In this document: one piece after another, positions 45,395-52,091 of the stretch | How the letters are laid out: the number at the start of each line of letters is the position of its first letter | Numbering within the stretch: position 1 is the stretch's first letter | Source: Natronomonas aquatica | GTDB lineage: Archaea > Halobacteriota > Halobacteria > Halobacteriales > Haloarculaceae | Direction: 5' to 3' | DNA length: 64,000 bases | Assembly (NCBI RefSeq): GCF_024449025.1 | Contig: NZ_JAHLKM010000009.1 | Coordinates: 20,629 to 84,628 of the forward strand | Program-made: the position numbers and the translations under genes | Notes under the pieces: model-generated | The model's database searches: none | Seen by the model: the letters and a program-made list of their open reading frames with translations, nothing else | Told to the model about the DNA's origin: nothing

Positions 45395-46795
45395 GTGGTC
45401 ACGCTACGGTACGACGAGGGAACGATCCGGATCGAAGGGGAGGCGGCCGCCGAACTCGAGGGGCTGTCGTTCGTCGAGGCCGACCCGCGCTCGAAGACGT
45501 ATCGCGCGCCCGCCCACCGGTATAGCTCCCTGCTGGAGGCCTGTATCGACCGGGGGCTTCCCCTCGAGGATCGGGGTCTCGATACCGCGGCTGTCGGCGG
45601 TTTCACGACCGACTACGACCTCCGGGGCTATCAGACCGAGGCACTCGACGCCTGGCGCGAGAACGGGGAGTGTGGCGTCGTCGAGTTGCCGACCGGCAGC
45701 GGCAAGACCGTCCTCGCGATCGGGGCCATCGCGGCGCTTGCCACCCCGACGCTCGTCGTCGTCCCGACGATCGACCTCCTCGAACAGTGGCAGGGCGAAC
45801 TCGAAACCGAGTTCGGCGACGGAACGGCGATCGGCCGGCTCGGCGGCGGCACCCAGCGCGTCGAGCCGATCACGGTCGCCACCTACGACTCGGCGTACCT
45901 CCGGGCCGACGAACTGGGCGATCGGTTCGGTCTCGTCGTCTTCGACGAGATTCACCACCTCGGCGGCGAGGGGTACCGCGACATCGCGCGGTTGACGGCC
46001 GCACCGGCGCGGCTCGGGCTCACCGCGACGTTCGAACGGCCTGACGGCGCCCACGAGGTGATCGAGGAACTCGTCGGGCCGGTCGTCTACCGGCTGTCGG
46101 CCGACGAGTTGGCCGGCGAACACCTCGCGGACTACGACATCAAACGGATCGAGGTCGAGTTGACGCCCGAAGAGCGAGAACGCTACGAACGGTTCCAGGG
46201 GACGTTCACCGACTATCTCGCCAGGTCGGGACTCCAGCTACGAAGCGGCAGCGATTACCAGAAACTCGTCAAGCGGTCGGGATCGGACCCCGAGGCCCGC
46301 GAGGCCCTGCTGGCCAAACAGAGGGCACGCGAGGTGATGATGAACGCCGATCGGAAGATCGACACGCTGGCGGAGATCCTCGGTCGTCACCGCACGGATC
46401 GGGTCATCGTCTTCACCGCCTACACCGATCTCGTCTACGAACTCGCCGGGCGGTTCCTGATCCCGCCGATCACGAACGAGACGGGCGCCGACGAGCGCCG
46501 GGAGATCCTCGATCGGTTCCGCCGCGGCGAGTACTCCCGGATCGTCGCGGCGAACGTCCTCGACGAGGGCGTCGATGTCCCGGACGCGAACGTCGCGGTC
46601 GTCCTCTCGGGGTCGGGCAGCGAGCGGGAGTTCACCCAGCGGCTCGGTCGAGTGTTGCGGCCGAAACGCGACGGCGGCGACGAACGGACGGAAACCGACG
46701 AACCCACCGAACAAAGCCGGGTGGGGCGGGCGCTGTTATACGAGGTCGTTACGAGCGAGACGGCCGAAGAGCGGATCTCCAGCCGGCGTCGGTGA
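45395..46795 (+). CDS. XPB/Rad25-like DNA helicase
   Basis: A 466-aa superfamily 2 helicase. An N-terminal damage-recognition-like domain (residues 1-75) precedes motif I (ELPTGSGKTVLA, about 95), motif II (DEIHH), motif III (GLTATFER) and motif VI (QRLGRVLRPK). Archaeal XPB works with Bax1 nuclease in repair and transcription-coupled processes; no Bax1 gene is adjacent. The start is GTG at 45395, giving MVTLRYDEGTIRIEG, with a TATA box at the leaderless distance. Confidence 0.9.
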   Translation: MVTLRYDEGTIRIEGEAAAELEGLSFVEADPRSKTYRAPAHRYSSLLEACIDRGLPLEDRGLDTAAVGGFTTDYDLRGYQTEALDAWRENGECGVVELPTGSGKTVLAIGAIAALATPTLVVVPTIDLLEQWQGELETEFGDGTAIGRLGGGTQRVEPITVATYDSAYLRADELGDRFGLVVFDEIHHLGGEGYRDIARLTAAPARLGLTATFERPDGAHEVIEELVGPVVYRLSADELAGEHLADYDIKRIEVELTPEERERYERFQGTFTDYLARSGLQLRSGSDYQKLVKRSGSDPEAREALLAKQRAREVMMNADRKIDTLAEILGRHRTDRVIVFTAYTDLVYELAGRFLIPPITNETGADERREILDRFRRGEYSRIVAANVLDEGVDVPDANVAVVLSGSGSEREFTQRLGRVLRPKRDGGDERTETDEPTEQSRVGRALLYEVVTSETAEERISSRRR

Positions 46796-46836
46796 ACGGA
46801 CAGCTTCCAGCTCCGAGCCGATCGCCAGCGGTCGGC

Positions 46837-47244
46837 TCACGCTTTGATGATTTTCTCGGTCGCGATGTCGGCACCTGCCGCCGCGGGGTAGACAACGTGA
46901 TCGACGAACGATCGGTAGCCGTAATCCTGTTGACCGTCCTCTTCGATCCGGAGGACGGTTCGGGCTTCGGAAGCCTGCTCGTGGACTGTTTCACAGATAG
47001 TGAGGTTGGCGGTGATATCGTCGGTCAGCGCCGCAACGGTATCGAAGGTTTCGATGTCAGTCTTTTTGAGGATCGCCGGGTCGGTGCCGTCGGCCTGAAT
47101 GACCTGATCGACCCGGGGGGATATCTCGTCGCATCTGGCCGCGTCCTGTTCGACAACAGTGACCGTGTGTCCTTGCGATCCGAGCCTCTCTGCGACCCGG
47201 TATCCGACCCGTCCGGCGCCGACGACCAGAACGTCCTTGCGCAT
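46837..47244 (-). CDS. Stand-alone TrkA-N (RCK nucleotide-binding) protein
   Basis: A 135-aa Rossmann-fold protein with VLVVGAGRVGYRVAERL (GxGxxG) and the downstream acidic residue in VTVVEQD, plus QADGTDPAILKK, all typical of TrkA-N/KtrA. There is no TrkA-C domain. Such subunits bind NAD(H) or ATP and gate K+ transporters, none of which lies nearby. The ATG at 47244 is used because the longer frame would start with TTG; a TTTATTA-like box lies upstream at 47271-47280. Confidence 0.85.
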   Translation of the reverse strand: MRKDVLVVGAGRVGYRVAERLGSQGHTVTVVEQDAARCDEISPRVDQVIQADGTDPAILKKTDIETFDTVAALTDDITANLTICETVHEQASEARTVLRIEEDGQQDYGYRSFVDHVVYPAAAGADIATEKIIKA

Positions 47245-47483
47245 CGTTATCAAGGAATCGGGTCAAGCGCTAATAAATCGACGCACAGATGAAATATTGG
47301 CCGATAAGCCTGCGGCGTGGACGAGGGCCTCTACGGGCGGAGCAGGCCGAGTGCCCCGGGGTCGCTCGTGAATCTTCGATCGAGTGTCGTTGTGCCGTGG
47401 CTGAAGCCGTTGGCGTTCGGCCCGCGACCGTTGTAATCGAGAGCGGTGCGAGTGTTTTTGTCACGTCGGGCCCAACAGCGGGT

Positions 47484-48644
47484 ATGCTCGATTACTTCGA
47501 TCTCGAATCGGATCTGACCGAGGAAGAACGGATGGTCCGGAATACGGCCCGGGAGTTCGTCAGCGACCGCGTGCGACCCGACATCGGTGATCACTGGCTC
47601 GAGGGGACGTTCCCGAAGGAGATCATCACCGAGATGGGCGAACTCGGCTTCTACGCACCGAACCTCGACGGCTACGGGCTGCCGAACCTCTCGGAGCGCG
47701 CCTACGGGCTGTTGATGCAGGAACTGGAGGCCTGCGACTCGGGGCTGCGGTCGATGGCTTCGGTCCAGGGCGCGCTCGTGATGTATCCGATTCACGCCTA
47801 CGGCAGCGACGAACAGAAAGAGCGGTACCTGCCGGACCTGAGCGCCGGCGAGGCGATCGGCTGTTTCGGCCTGACCGAACCCGAACACGGGTCGAACCCC
47901 TCGGCGATGGAGACCCACGCCGAACGGGACGGCGACGGCTACGTCCTCGACGGCACGAAGACGTGGATCACCAACTCGCCGATCGCCGACGTCGCCCTCG
48001 TCTGGGCGAAGGACCGCTCGGCCGACGACACGGTCCGTGGCTTTCTCGTCGATACCGACACGGCGGGTGTGACGACGAACAAAATCGAGGAAAAACTCTC
48101 CCTGCGGGCGTCGATCACCGGCGAGATCCACCTCGACGACGTCCACGTCGAGGAGTCGGCCGTCCTGCCCGACGTCGAGGGGATGAAGGGGCCGCTGTCC
48201 TGTCTCACGCAGGCCCGCTACGGGATCGCCTGGGGTGCGGTCGGCGCGGCCAGAGACTGTTTCGAGACCGCCAGGGAGTACGCGACCGAACGCGAGCAGT
48301 TCGGCGGTCCGATCGGGCGGTTCCAGCTCCAACAGGAGAAACTCGCCGAGATGGCGACCCAGATCACGCTCGCACAGCTGCTCGCGGACCGGCTGGCCGA
48401 ACTGAAGGAACGCGGCGAGATGCGCCCACAGCACGTCTCGATGGCCAAACGCAACAACGTCCGGATGGCGCGCGACCAGTCCCGGATCGCCCGCGAGATG
48501 CTGGGTGGCAACGGCATCACCGCCGACTACTCGCCGATGCGTCACATGGCGAACCTCGAAACCGTCTACACCTACGAGGGGACCCACGACATCCACACGC
48601 TCGTCCTCGGGGAGGACCTCACGGGACTGCAGGCCTATCAGTGA
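47484..48644 (+). CDS. Acyl-CoA dehydrogenase, glutaryl-CoA dehydrogenase-like
   Basis: A 386-aa flavoprotein that oxidises acyl-CoA. Visible family segments are GCFGLTEPEHGSNPSAMET, TWITNSPIADVALVWAK and ARYGIAWGAVGAARDCFE. The C-terminal ANLETVYTYEGTHDIHTLVLG carries the catalytic Glu region. These blocks resemble glutaryl-CoA dehydrogenases most closely, although specificity is not proven. The ATG at 47484 starts right at the conserved YFDLESDLTEEE. Its stop (48642-48644) is followed within 5 nt by the right-end hairpin of an IS element, so native downstream sequence has been displaced. Confidence 0.9.
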   Translation: MLDYFDLESDLTEEERMVRNTAREFVSDRVRPDIGDHWLEGTFPKEIITEMGELGFYAPNLDGYGLPNLSERAYGLLMQELEACDSGLRSMASVQGALVMYPIHAYGSDEQKERYLPDLSAGEAIGCFGLTEPEHGSNPSAMETHAERDGDGYVLDGTKTWITNSPIADVALVWAKDRSADDTVRGFLVDTDTAGVTTNKIEEKLSLRASITGEIHLDDVHVEESAVLPDVEGMKGPLSCLTQARYGIAWGAVGAARDCFETAREYATEREQFGGPIGRFQLQQEKLAEMATQITLAQLLADRLAELKERGEMRPQHVSMAKRNNVRMARDQSRIAREMLGGNGITADYSPMRHMANLETVYTYEGTHDIHTLVLGEDLTGLQAYQ

Positions 48645-48661
48645 ACCGCCTCGGGGTCAAG

Positions 48662-48715
48662 TGGTTCGAGACGCGGAGCGTCTCGTCATCACGGAAGACT
48701 TCGTCTTCCGTACGA
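48662..48715 (+). repeat. 54-bp double-hairpin element, copy A, in the IS right-end hairpin
   Basis: Layout: 5-nt flank TGGTT; stem CGAGACGC, loop GGA, stem GCGTCTCG; spacer TCATCA; stem CGGAAGAC, loop TTC, stem GTCTTCCG; flank TACGA. Both stems are perfect 8-bp pairs. The element splits the right-end hairpin between its TCAAG loop and the CCCCGAGG arm. The intact hairpin at the left end (50720-50740) serves as an empty-site reference, which fixes the insertion at exactly 54 bp. Confidence 0.92.
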
Positions 48716-48734
48716 CCCCGAGGCTTCCCGTGGA

Positions 48735-50012
48735 TTAGTCGGACACTCCCACGACACCATCGGTCTGATAACCTCGAACGGCGTCGTGGGTCACGGTCGG
48801 GGCGTCCACGGCCCCCGATGCCTGCCGTCGCACCTTCCTGACTTGGGGAAGGCTGTTGAGAGCAGGCACATTCCAGTCCTGATATTTTTCGATGCCTTTC
48901 ACGGCGATGTTGACGCTTGCACCACGGTCGCTGTGGTCTTGATGGGAACACGACCGACACTTGAACCGCTTCTTATTGCGGTTCGCACGCTCCGTATGCC
49001 CGCAGAGCGGACACCGTTGACTCGTGTACTCGGGGTTAATCCACGCGGTCGGAATCTCCTTGAACGACGCCTTGTACGACGTGTAGTATTGGAGGGCGCG
49101 GAACGGGAGGTGGTGCAAGCGTCGGTTCATCCGCGTGCCGTAGTCGATACTGTCGCGCATCTCTTTGAGGTCTTCAAAGACGATACACGGTTTCTCGAAC
49201 TGGTGGCTCCACTCCACGATGTGACGGCTCACCTTGTGGAGTCGGTCACGGACGAACCGTTCCTCGCGTCCTTCCAACGTGTCGTGCATCCTTTGCTTCC
49301 CCGCGTTCTGAACACGCTTTCGCATCGTGAAGTAACGGTGACGCTCGAACTTGATTTCGGGGAAGTCGATAACAAGCGTGTCTTCGACGCCCTTCTCGGA
49401 GAGCGCGGTGAGAGCCACGTTGTCCTCGTTCACGTCCACGCCGACGACCGTTCGTGAGTCCTGCTTGTCCCGAACGGTCTGCTCGGTGTTGGTAACGTTG
49501 ACGTGCAGCTCGGGGTTGTCGTTGTGGAAGAGGGCTTCTGCCGTCCCAATCTTCCACTCGTCGCTCGTGAGCGCAGTCTTGAGAATATCGAGGTGGGCGT
49601 CGTCGCCTTCGAGAACGCCTATGACGTGCTTGTAGGGCTTCGTGCTGATGCGGAACGCCACGTCACCGTCGTCGGTGAGCGACAGGTTGTACCCTTCCTC
49701 GTAGTTCGCACGAAGCGGGTACGCACCGTCCTTGGTGTGGCTCGGTTGGCCGAAGTCGTCGTACTCGTAGTGATTCTCCATCGCGCCGAGTGCTTTGGCG
49801 ACAACGCGCTGTGTCGTGTTCTTCACGAGGTCGGCGTCGTCGCCCACTCGGTCAGGGATTGCGTCCCAATCAACGCCTTGCTTGGCGAGGCGGATGGTTT
49901 CGTTGTACACCGACCGCGCTTCGAGGGAGGCGTCGTACAGCAGGCCCTCGTTGTCACTCTGGATGTCGAGTTGGAAATCCAGCGTCTTGACGAGAGCCTG
50001 TTCGTTGGTCAT
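48735..50012 (-). CDS. tnpB: TnpB RNA-guided nuclease of the IS200/IS605 element
   Basis: A 425-aa TnpB, the ancestor-type relative of Cas12 that cuts DNA guided by a transposon-end RNA. The RuvC residues are in place: Asp193 (VVGVDVNEDN), Glu280 (CIVFEDLKEM) and Asp362 (HSDRGASVNIA). The zinc finger is CPLC (334-337) and CRSC (352-355). Length is normal and there is no lesion, so the nuclease may still be active even though tnpA is broken. Its start overlaps the stop of the upstream RHH gene. Confidence 0.93.
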   Translation of the reverse strand: MTNEQALVKTLDFQLDIQSDNEGLLYDASLEARSVYNETIRLAKQGVDWDAIPDRVGDDADLVKNTTQRVVAKALGAMENHYEYDDFGQPSHTKDGAYPLRANYEEGYNLSLTDDGDVAFRISTKPYKHVIGVLEGDDAHLDILKTALTSDEWKIGTAEALFHNDNPELHVNVTNTEQTVRDKQDSRTVVGVDVNEDNVALTALSEKGVEDTLVIDFPEIKFERHRYFTMRKRVQNAGKQRMHDTLEGREERFVRDRLHKVSRHIVEWSHQFEKPCIVFEDLKEMRDSIDYGTRMNRRLHHLPFRALQYYTSYKASFKEIPTAWINPEYTSQRCPLCGHTERANRNKKRFKCRSCSHQDHSDRGASVNIAVKGIEKYQDWNVPALNSLPQVRKVRRQASGAVDAPTVTHDAVRGYQTDGVVGVSD

Positions 50013-50152
50013 TCTTGGTCGTTGGGTTGGACGTGACGGTAGTGAAGGAGGAGCGTGCGGAGTACGCTGTCGAAACTCGTGTGCCCCTCCTCGTCCTTGA
50101 GTTCGTCAAGGTCATCGTACACGGCGTCGGATACCTTGAGTTGCTTCGTCAC
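50009..50152 (-). CDS. 47-aa ribbon-helix-helix-like protein coupled to tnpB
   Basis: Starts with GTG: VTKQLKVSDAVYDDLDELKD, then a helix with SFDSVLRTLLLHY. A beta strand followed by two helices with this spacing is typical of RHH/CopG or VapB-type DNA-binding proteins. Its TGA overlaps the tnpB ATG (the sequence reads ATGA), so the two are translationally coupled. A box resembling TTTAAGC (50175-50182, minus strand) lies at the leaderless distance. It may regulate tnpB expression; this role is inferred. Confidence 0.7.
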   Translation of the reverse strand: MTKQLKVSDAVYDDLDELKDEEGHTSFDSVLRTLLLHYRHVQPNDQE

Positions 50153-50247
50153 GTCTACCCCTTGTCTCTCCACGCTTAAATGTTTACTGGTGGTAGTCTG
50201 TAAGTTATCTCAAAGAATACTTTTGATTGATCGTTGTACTGGTAGGT

Positions 50248-50700
50248 ATGGGCGAGAAGCGGTCGAACCACACGGTGTACAACGTCAACTACCCCTTCGT
50301 GTGGTGCCCGAAGTACCGCCACGCGATACTCGAACCAATCGAGGACTCGCTGGAAGCGAGTTTCCGCGACGTATGCGACGAGTACGGCTACGAAATACTG
50401 TCGTCGTCCGAAAATCGGAGATTTTCGTGATCACGAGAGACCGCGTCTCTCGAACGACTCCACATCTCTCCTGACCACGTACACCTGTTCCTGTCAGCCC
50501 ACCCGAAGCACGCACCGAGCGAGATTGTGCGAACGGTCAAGAGCATCACGGCGCGGGAGATGTGGGAACAGCACGAGTCTTTCTTGGAGGAGTATCTGTG
50601 GGGTGGCGGATTTTGGGAGGAATCGTACTACGTTGGGACGGCAGGCGATGTTTCGACCGACACGATTGAGCAGTATATCGAGCGAACGGAACACGTTTAA
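50248..50700 (+). pseudogene. tnpA: IS200-type transposase tnpA interrupted by a 54-bp double hairpin
   Basis: The frame starts MGEKRSNHTVYNVNYPFVW and after the interruption continues HISPDHVHLFLSAHP (HUH motif H-V-H) to TIEQYIERTEHV, with the catalytic Tyr in EQY. Removing 54 nt (50404-50457) restores a 132-codon gene, the usual size for these single-strand transposases. With the insertion the frame is kept but a TGA (50428-50430) stops translation at codon 61, before the HUH motif. The protein is therefore inactive unless the segment is bypassed or removed from the RNA. Confidence 0.88.
50404..50457 (+). repeat. 54-bp double-hairpin element, copy B, inside tnpA
   Basis: Layout: flank TCGTC; stem CGAAAATC, loop GGA, stem GATTTTCG; spacer TGATCA; stem CGAGAGAC, loop CGC, stem GTCTCTCG; flank AACGA. 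It has the same length and 5-[8-3-8]-6-[8-3-8]-5 plan as copy A (48662-48715). Arm sequences differ in nearly every stem position, always with the pairing base changed too. It splits tnpA between the codons for S and L in the normal sequence ...EILS|LHISPDHVH. Confidence 0.9.
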
Positions 50701-50719
50701 CGGGGCTTACGGCCTTCAC

Positions 50720-50740
50720 CCTCGGGGTCAAGCCCCGAGG
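50720..50740 (+). repeat. Left-end hairpin of the IS200/IS605 element (intact)
   Basis: An 8-bp perfect stem (CCTCGGGG/CCCCGAGG) with loop TCAAG. The same 21 bases occur at the right end, where they are split by copy A of the 54-bp element. In this family TnpA recognises such subterminal hairpins on single-stranded DNA. Confidence 0.8.
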
Positions 50741-50786
50741 CACTCGGCCTGTTCCGCCTGTAGAAACCGCGGTCGTGGCTGATCGA

Positions 50787-51572
50787 TCAGGCGTCCTCGA
50801 GCGCCTCGAACGTTTTTTCCGCCCACCGGACCGCGAACTCCACGCCGTGCTCCCGGTACGCGACCGTATCGAGTGCGTCGAACGGCGTCGGGAGTTCGAC
50901 GCCGTGTTTGACAGCATTACAGGCCAACTCCGCAGCGTCGGCGAACTCCGTCCGGCCGACGGCCACGTCCCGGGAGAGGTCCTCGAGGCGGGGTTCGAGC
51001 CGCCCGCCGGCGTCGTCCCACTCGGCGTGGAGGTCGGTAGCGGTGTCGGCCCAGCCGGCGAAGACGTCGCGGGTCGAGAGGCCGACGTGGGCCGTATGGA
51101 GGGCGGCAGCGAGCTGGTAGGTGTCTGCCGGGGAGAGAGGGACGGCCTCGTCGAGGGACCGGTAGGCGTCACCGAAGAAACCGAGGAAGTGCTCCGGGAC
51201 CCCGAGGCCGATCTCGACGAGCGCCTCGGCGATCAGAAATCGGACGAACCCCTCGGGGGAGCCGGCCAGCCTGGGTTTGACGAAGACGGCCGGCGGCGTC
51301 GTCTGTCGGGTCCAACAGACCCCGCCGTCCCCCGGGGCACCGATCGTGAGAGTGTCGGAAGCGAGTTTCGAAAGCGTCTCCGGGGCGCCGTCGGGGATCC
51401 AGGCCTCGTCGTACTCGAGTGGATCGACCGACTCGACGACGGCGAGGAGGTTCTCGGCGACGGCGGGCGGGAGCGTCTCGAAGTCCCGCCCGACATCGAA
51501 GACGAGCGCCCCGGGGGCGTGTCCGTCGCGGACCGCGGCTACCTCGCCGGCGGGTGTCCGTCGATCGAACAT
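50787..51572 (-). CDS. Haloarchaeal protein of unknown function (261 aa)
   Basis: An acidic, apparently cytosolic 261-aa protein starting MFDRRTPAGEVAAVRDGHAP. No catalytic motif is recognised. It looks mainly helical, with AFGWADT-like segments rewritten here as DVFAGWADTATDLHAEWDD and a C-terminal VRWAEKTFEALEDA. The ATG at 51572 shares its A with the TGA of a 29-aa membrane peptide upstream, implying coupled translation. The tail end lies about 40 nt from the IS element. From memory it belongs to a haloarchaea-only family, but I cannot name it with confidence. Confidence 0.65.
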   Translation of the reverse strand: MFDRRTPAGEVAAVRDGHAPGALVFDVGRDFETLPPAVAENLLAVVESVDPLEYDEAWIPDGAPETLSKLASDTLTIGAPGDGGVCWTRQTTPPAVFVKPRLAGSPEGFVRFLIAEALVEIGLGVPEHFLGFFGDAYRSLDEAVPLSPADTYQLAAALHTAHVGLSTRDVFAGWADTATDLHAEWDDAGGRLEPRLEDLSRDVAVGRTEFADAAELACNAVKHGVELPTPFDALDTVAYREHGVEFAVRWAEKTFEALEDA

Positions 51573-51661
51573 CAGACGACCGCGATAACGACGAGCAATA
51601 GCAGTCCGACAACGACGGAGGCGCCGATCGTCCCGAGGACGACTTTGGTGGCCTGACTCAT
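51572..51661 (-). CDS. 29-aa single-helix membrane peptide
   Basis: A very short gene: MSQATKVVLGTIGASVVVGL followed by a Leu/Val-rich end, so almost the whole peptide is one transmembrane helix. A strong TATA-like GATTTAAAG (51685-51693) lies at the leaderless distance from its ATG, and its stop overlaps the start of the next gene by one base. Both facts argue that it is a real translated gene rather than chance. Confidence 0.6.
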   Translation of the reverse strand: MSQATKVVLGTIGASVVVGLLLLVVIAVV

Positions 51662-51684
51662 GTCCGCTCAGTTCTCCGGGAAGC

Positions 51685-51693
51685 GATTTAAAG
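51685..51693 (-). promoter_or_regulatory. TATA box for the 29-aa peptide / 261-aa protein operon
   Basis: The plus strand reads GATTTAAAG; on the minus strand the TTTAAA core lies 25-32 nt before the ATG at 51661. Confidence 0.55.
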
Positions 51694-51860
51694 CCTTCAG
51701 TTTTCCGTTTCGGCGCCGGCGATGGGTCCGTCTGGGCATCCGCCACGGGAAACCGGGGGCACTCTCGTCTAATCCGGTGAGACAGCTATCGGATGCATGA
51801 TATTGTCGTCGACTGGTTTGCAAGATGTAGGGCGCACGTCTCGCACAGAACCATCTCCTA

Positions 51861-51968
51861 TAGTAGTCAGTAGAACTGTTTATACACCACTCACAGCAGG
51901 ATGGCCAGCGACAGCCACGCTGGCCGGACACTCGCGAGCGGACCTGCCCTGACTTCTACCGACTACTA
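51861..51968. mobile_element. Miniature inverted-repeat element (MITE), 108 bp
   Basis: Terminal inverted repeats of 15 bp with one mismatch: TAGTAGTCAGTAGAA at 51861-51875 and its complement at 51954-51968. A TA dinucleotide flanks each side, as expected of IS630/Tc1-type target duplication. The interior contains a further perfect hairpin GGCCAGCG/CGCTGGCC (51903-51925) and no gene. No related transposase is present in the window, so it would have been moved in trans. Confidence 0.75.
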
Positions 51969-52091
51969 TAATTTCAGCCGTGCCCGTCGCAGGTATCTCA
52001 TTATCAACTATAGGGATAACAGGCGGCTGACCACGCTATCCACGTGAAGATTTGTCGACCAACCGGCGATTTAGCTGATTGGGCGAGAAGC
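51969..52091. other. AT-richer spacer between the MITE and the second tnpB element
   Basis: No gene is recognised. A 13-base stretch (52011-52023) resembles a homing-endonuclease target but is too short to mean anything. Confidence 0.5.

Larger units (their letters stand above)
48646..50745. mobile_element. IS200/IS605-family insertion sequence (tnpA / RHH / tnpB)
   Basis: A transposon of about 2.1 kb with divergent tnpA (plus) and tnpB (minus), the layout of IS605-group elements. Both ends carry the same hairpin on the same strand: arms CCTCGGGG and CCCCGAGG around TCAAG, at 48649-48723 (interrupted) and 50720-50740 (intact). As in this family there are no inverted terminal repeats. A small ribbon-helix-helix gene precedes tnpB. 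tnpA and the right-end hairpin each contain a 54-bp double-hairpin insertion, so the element is probably immobile on its own. The guide (omega) RNA of TnpB would be expected across 48646-48800. Exact ends are estimated. Confidence 0.85.

Noticed and set aside
52011..52023. Thirteen bases identical to the first part of the I-SceI homing endonuclease target
   Set aside because: The remaining bases of the 18-bp site do not match, and no endonuclease gene is present; a chance match.
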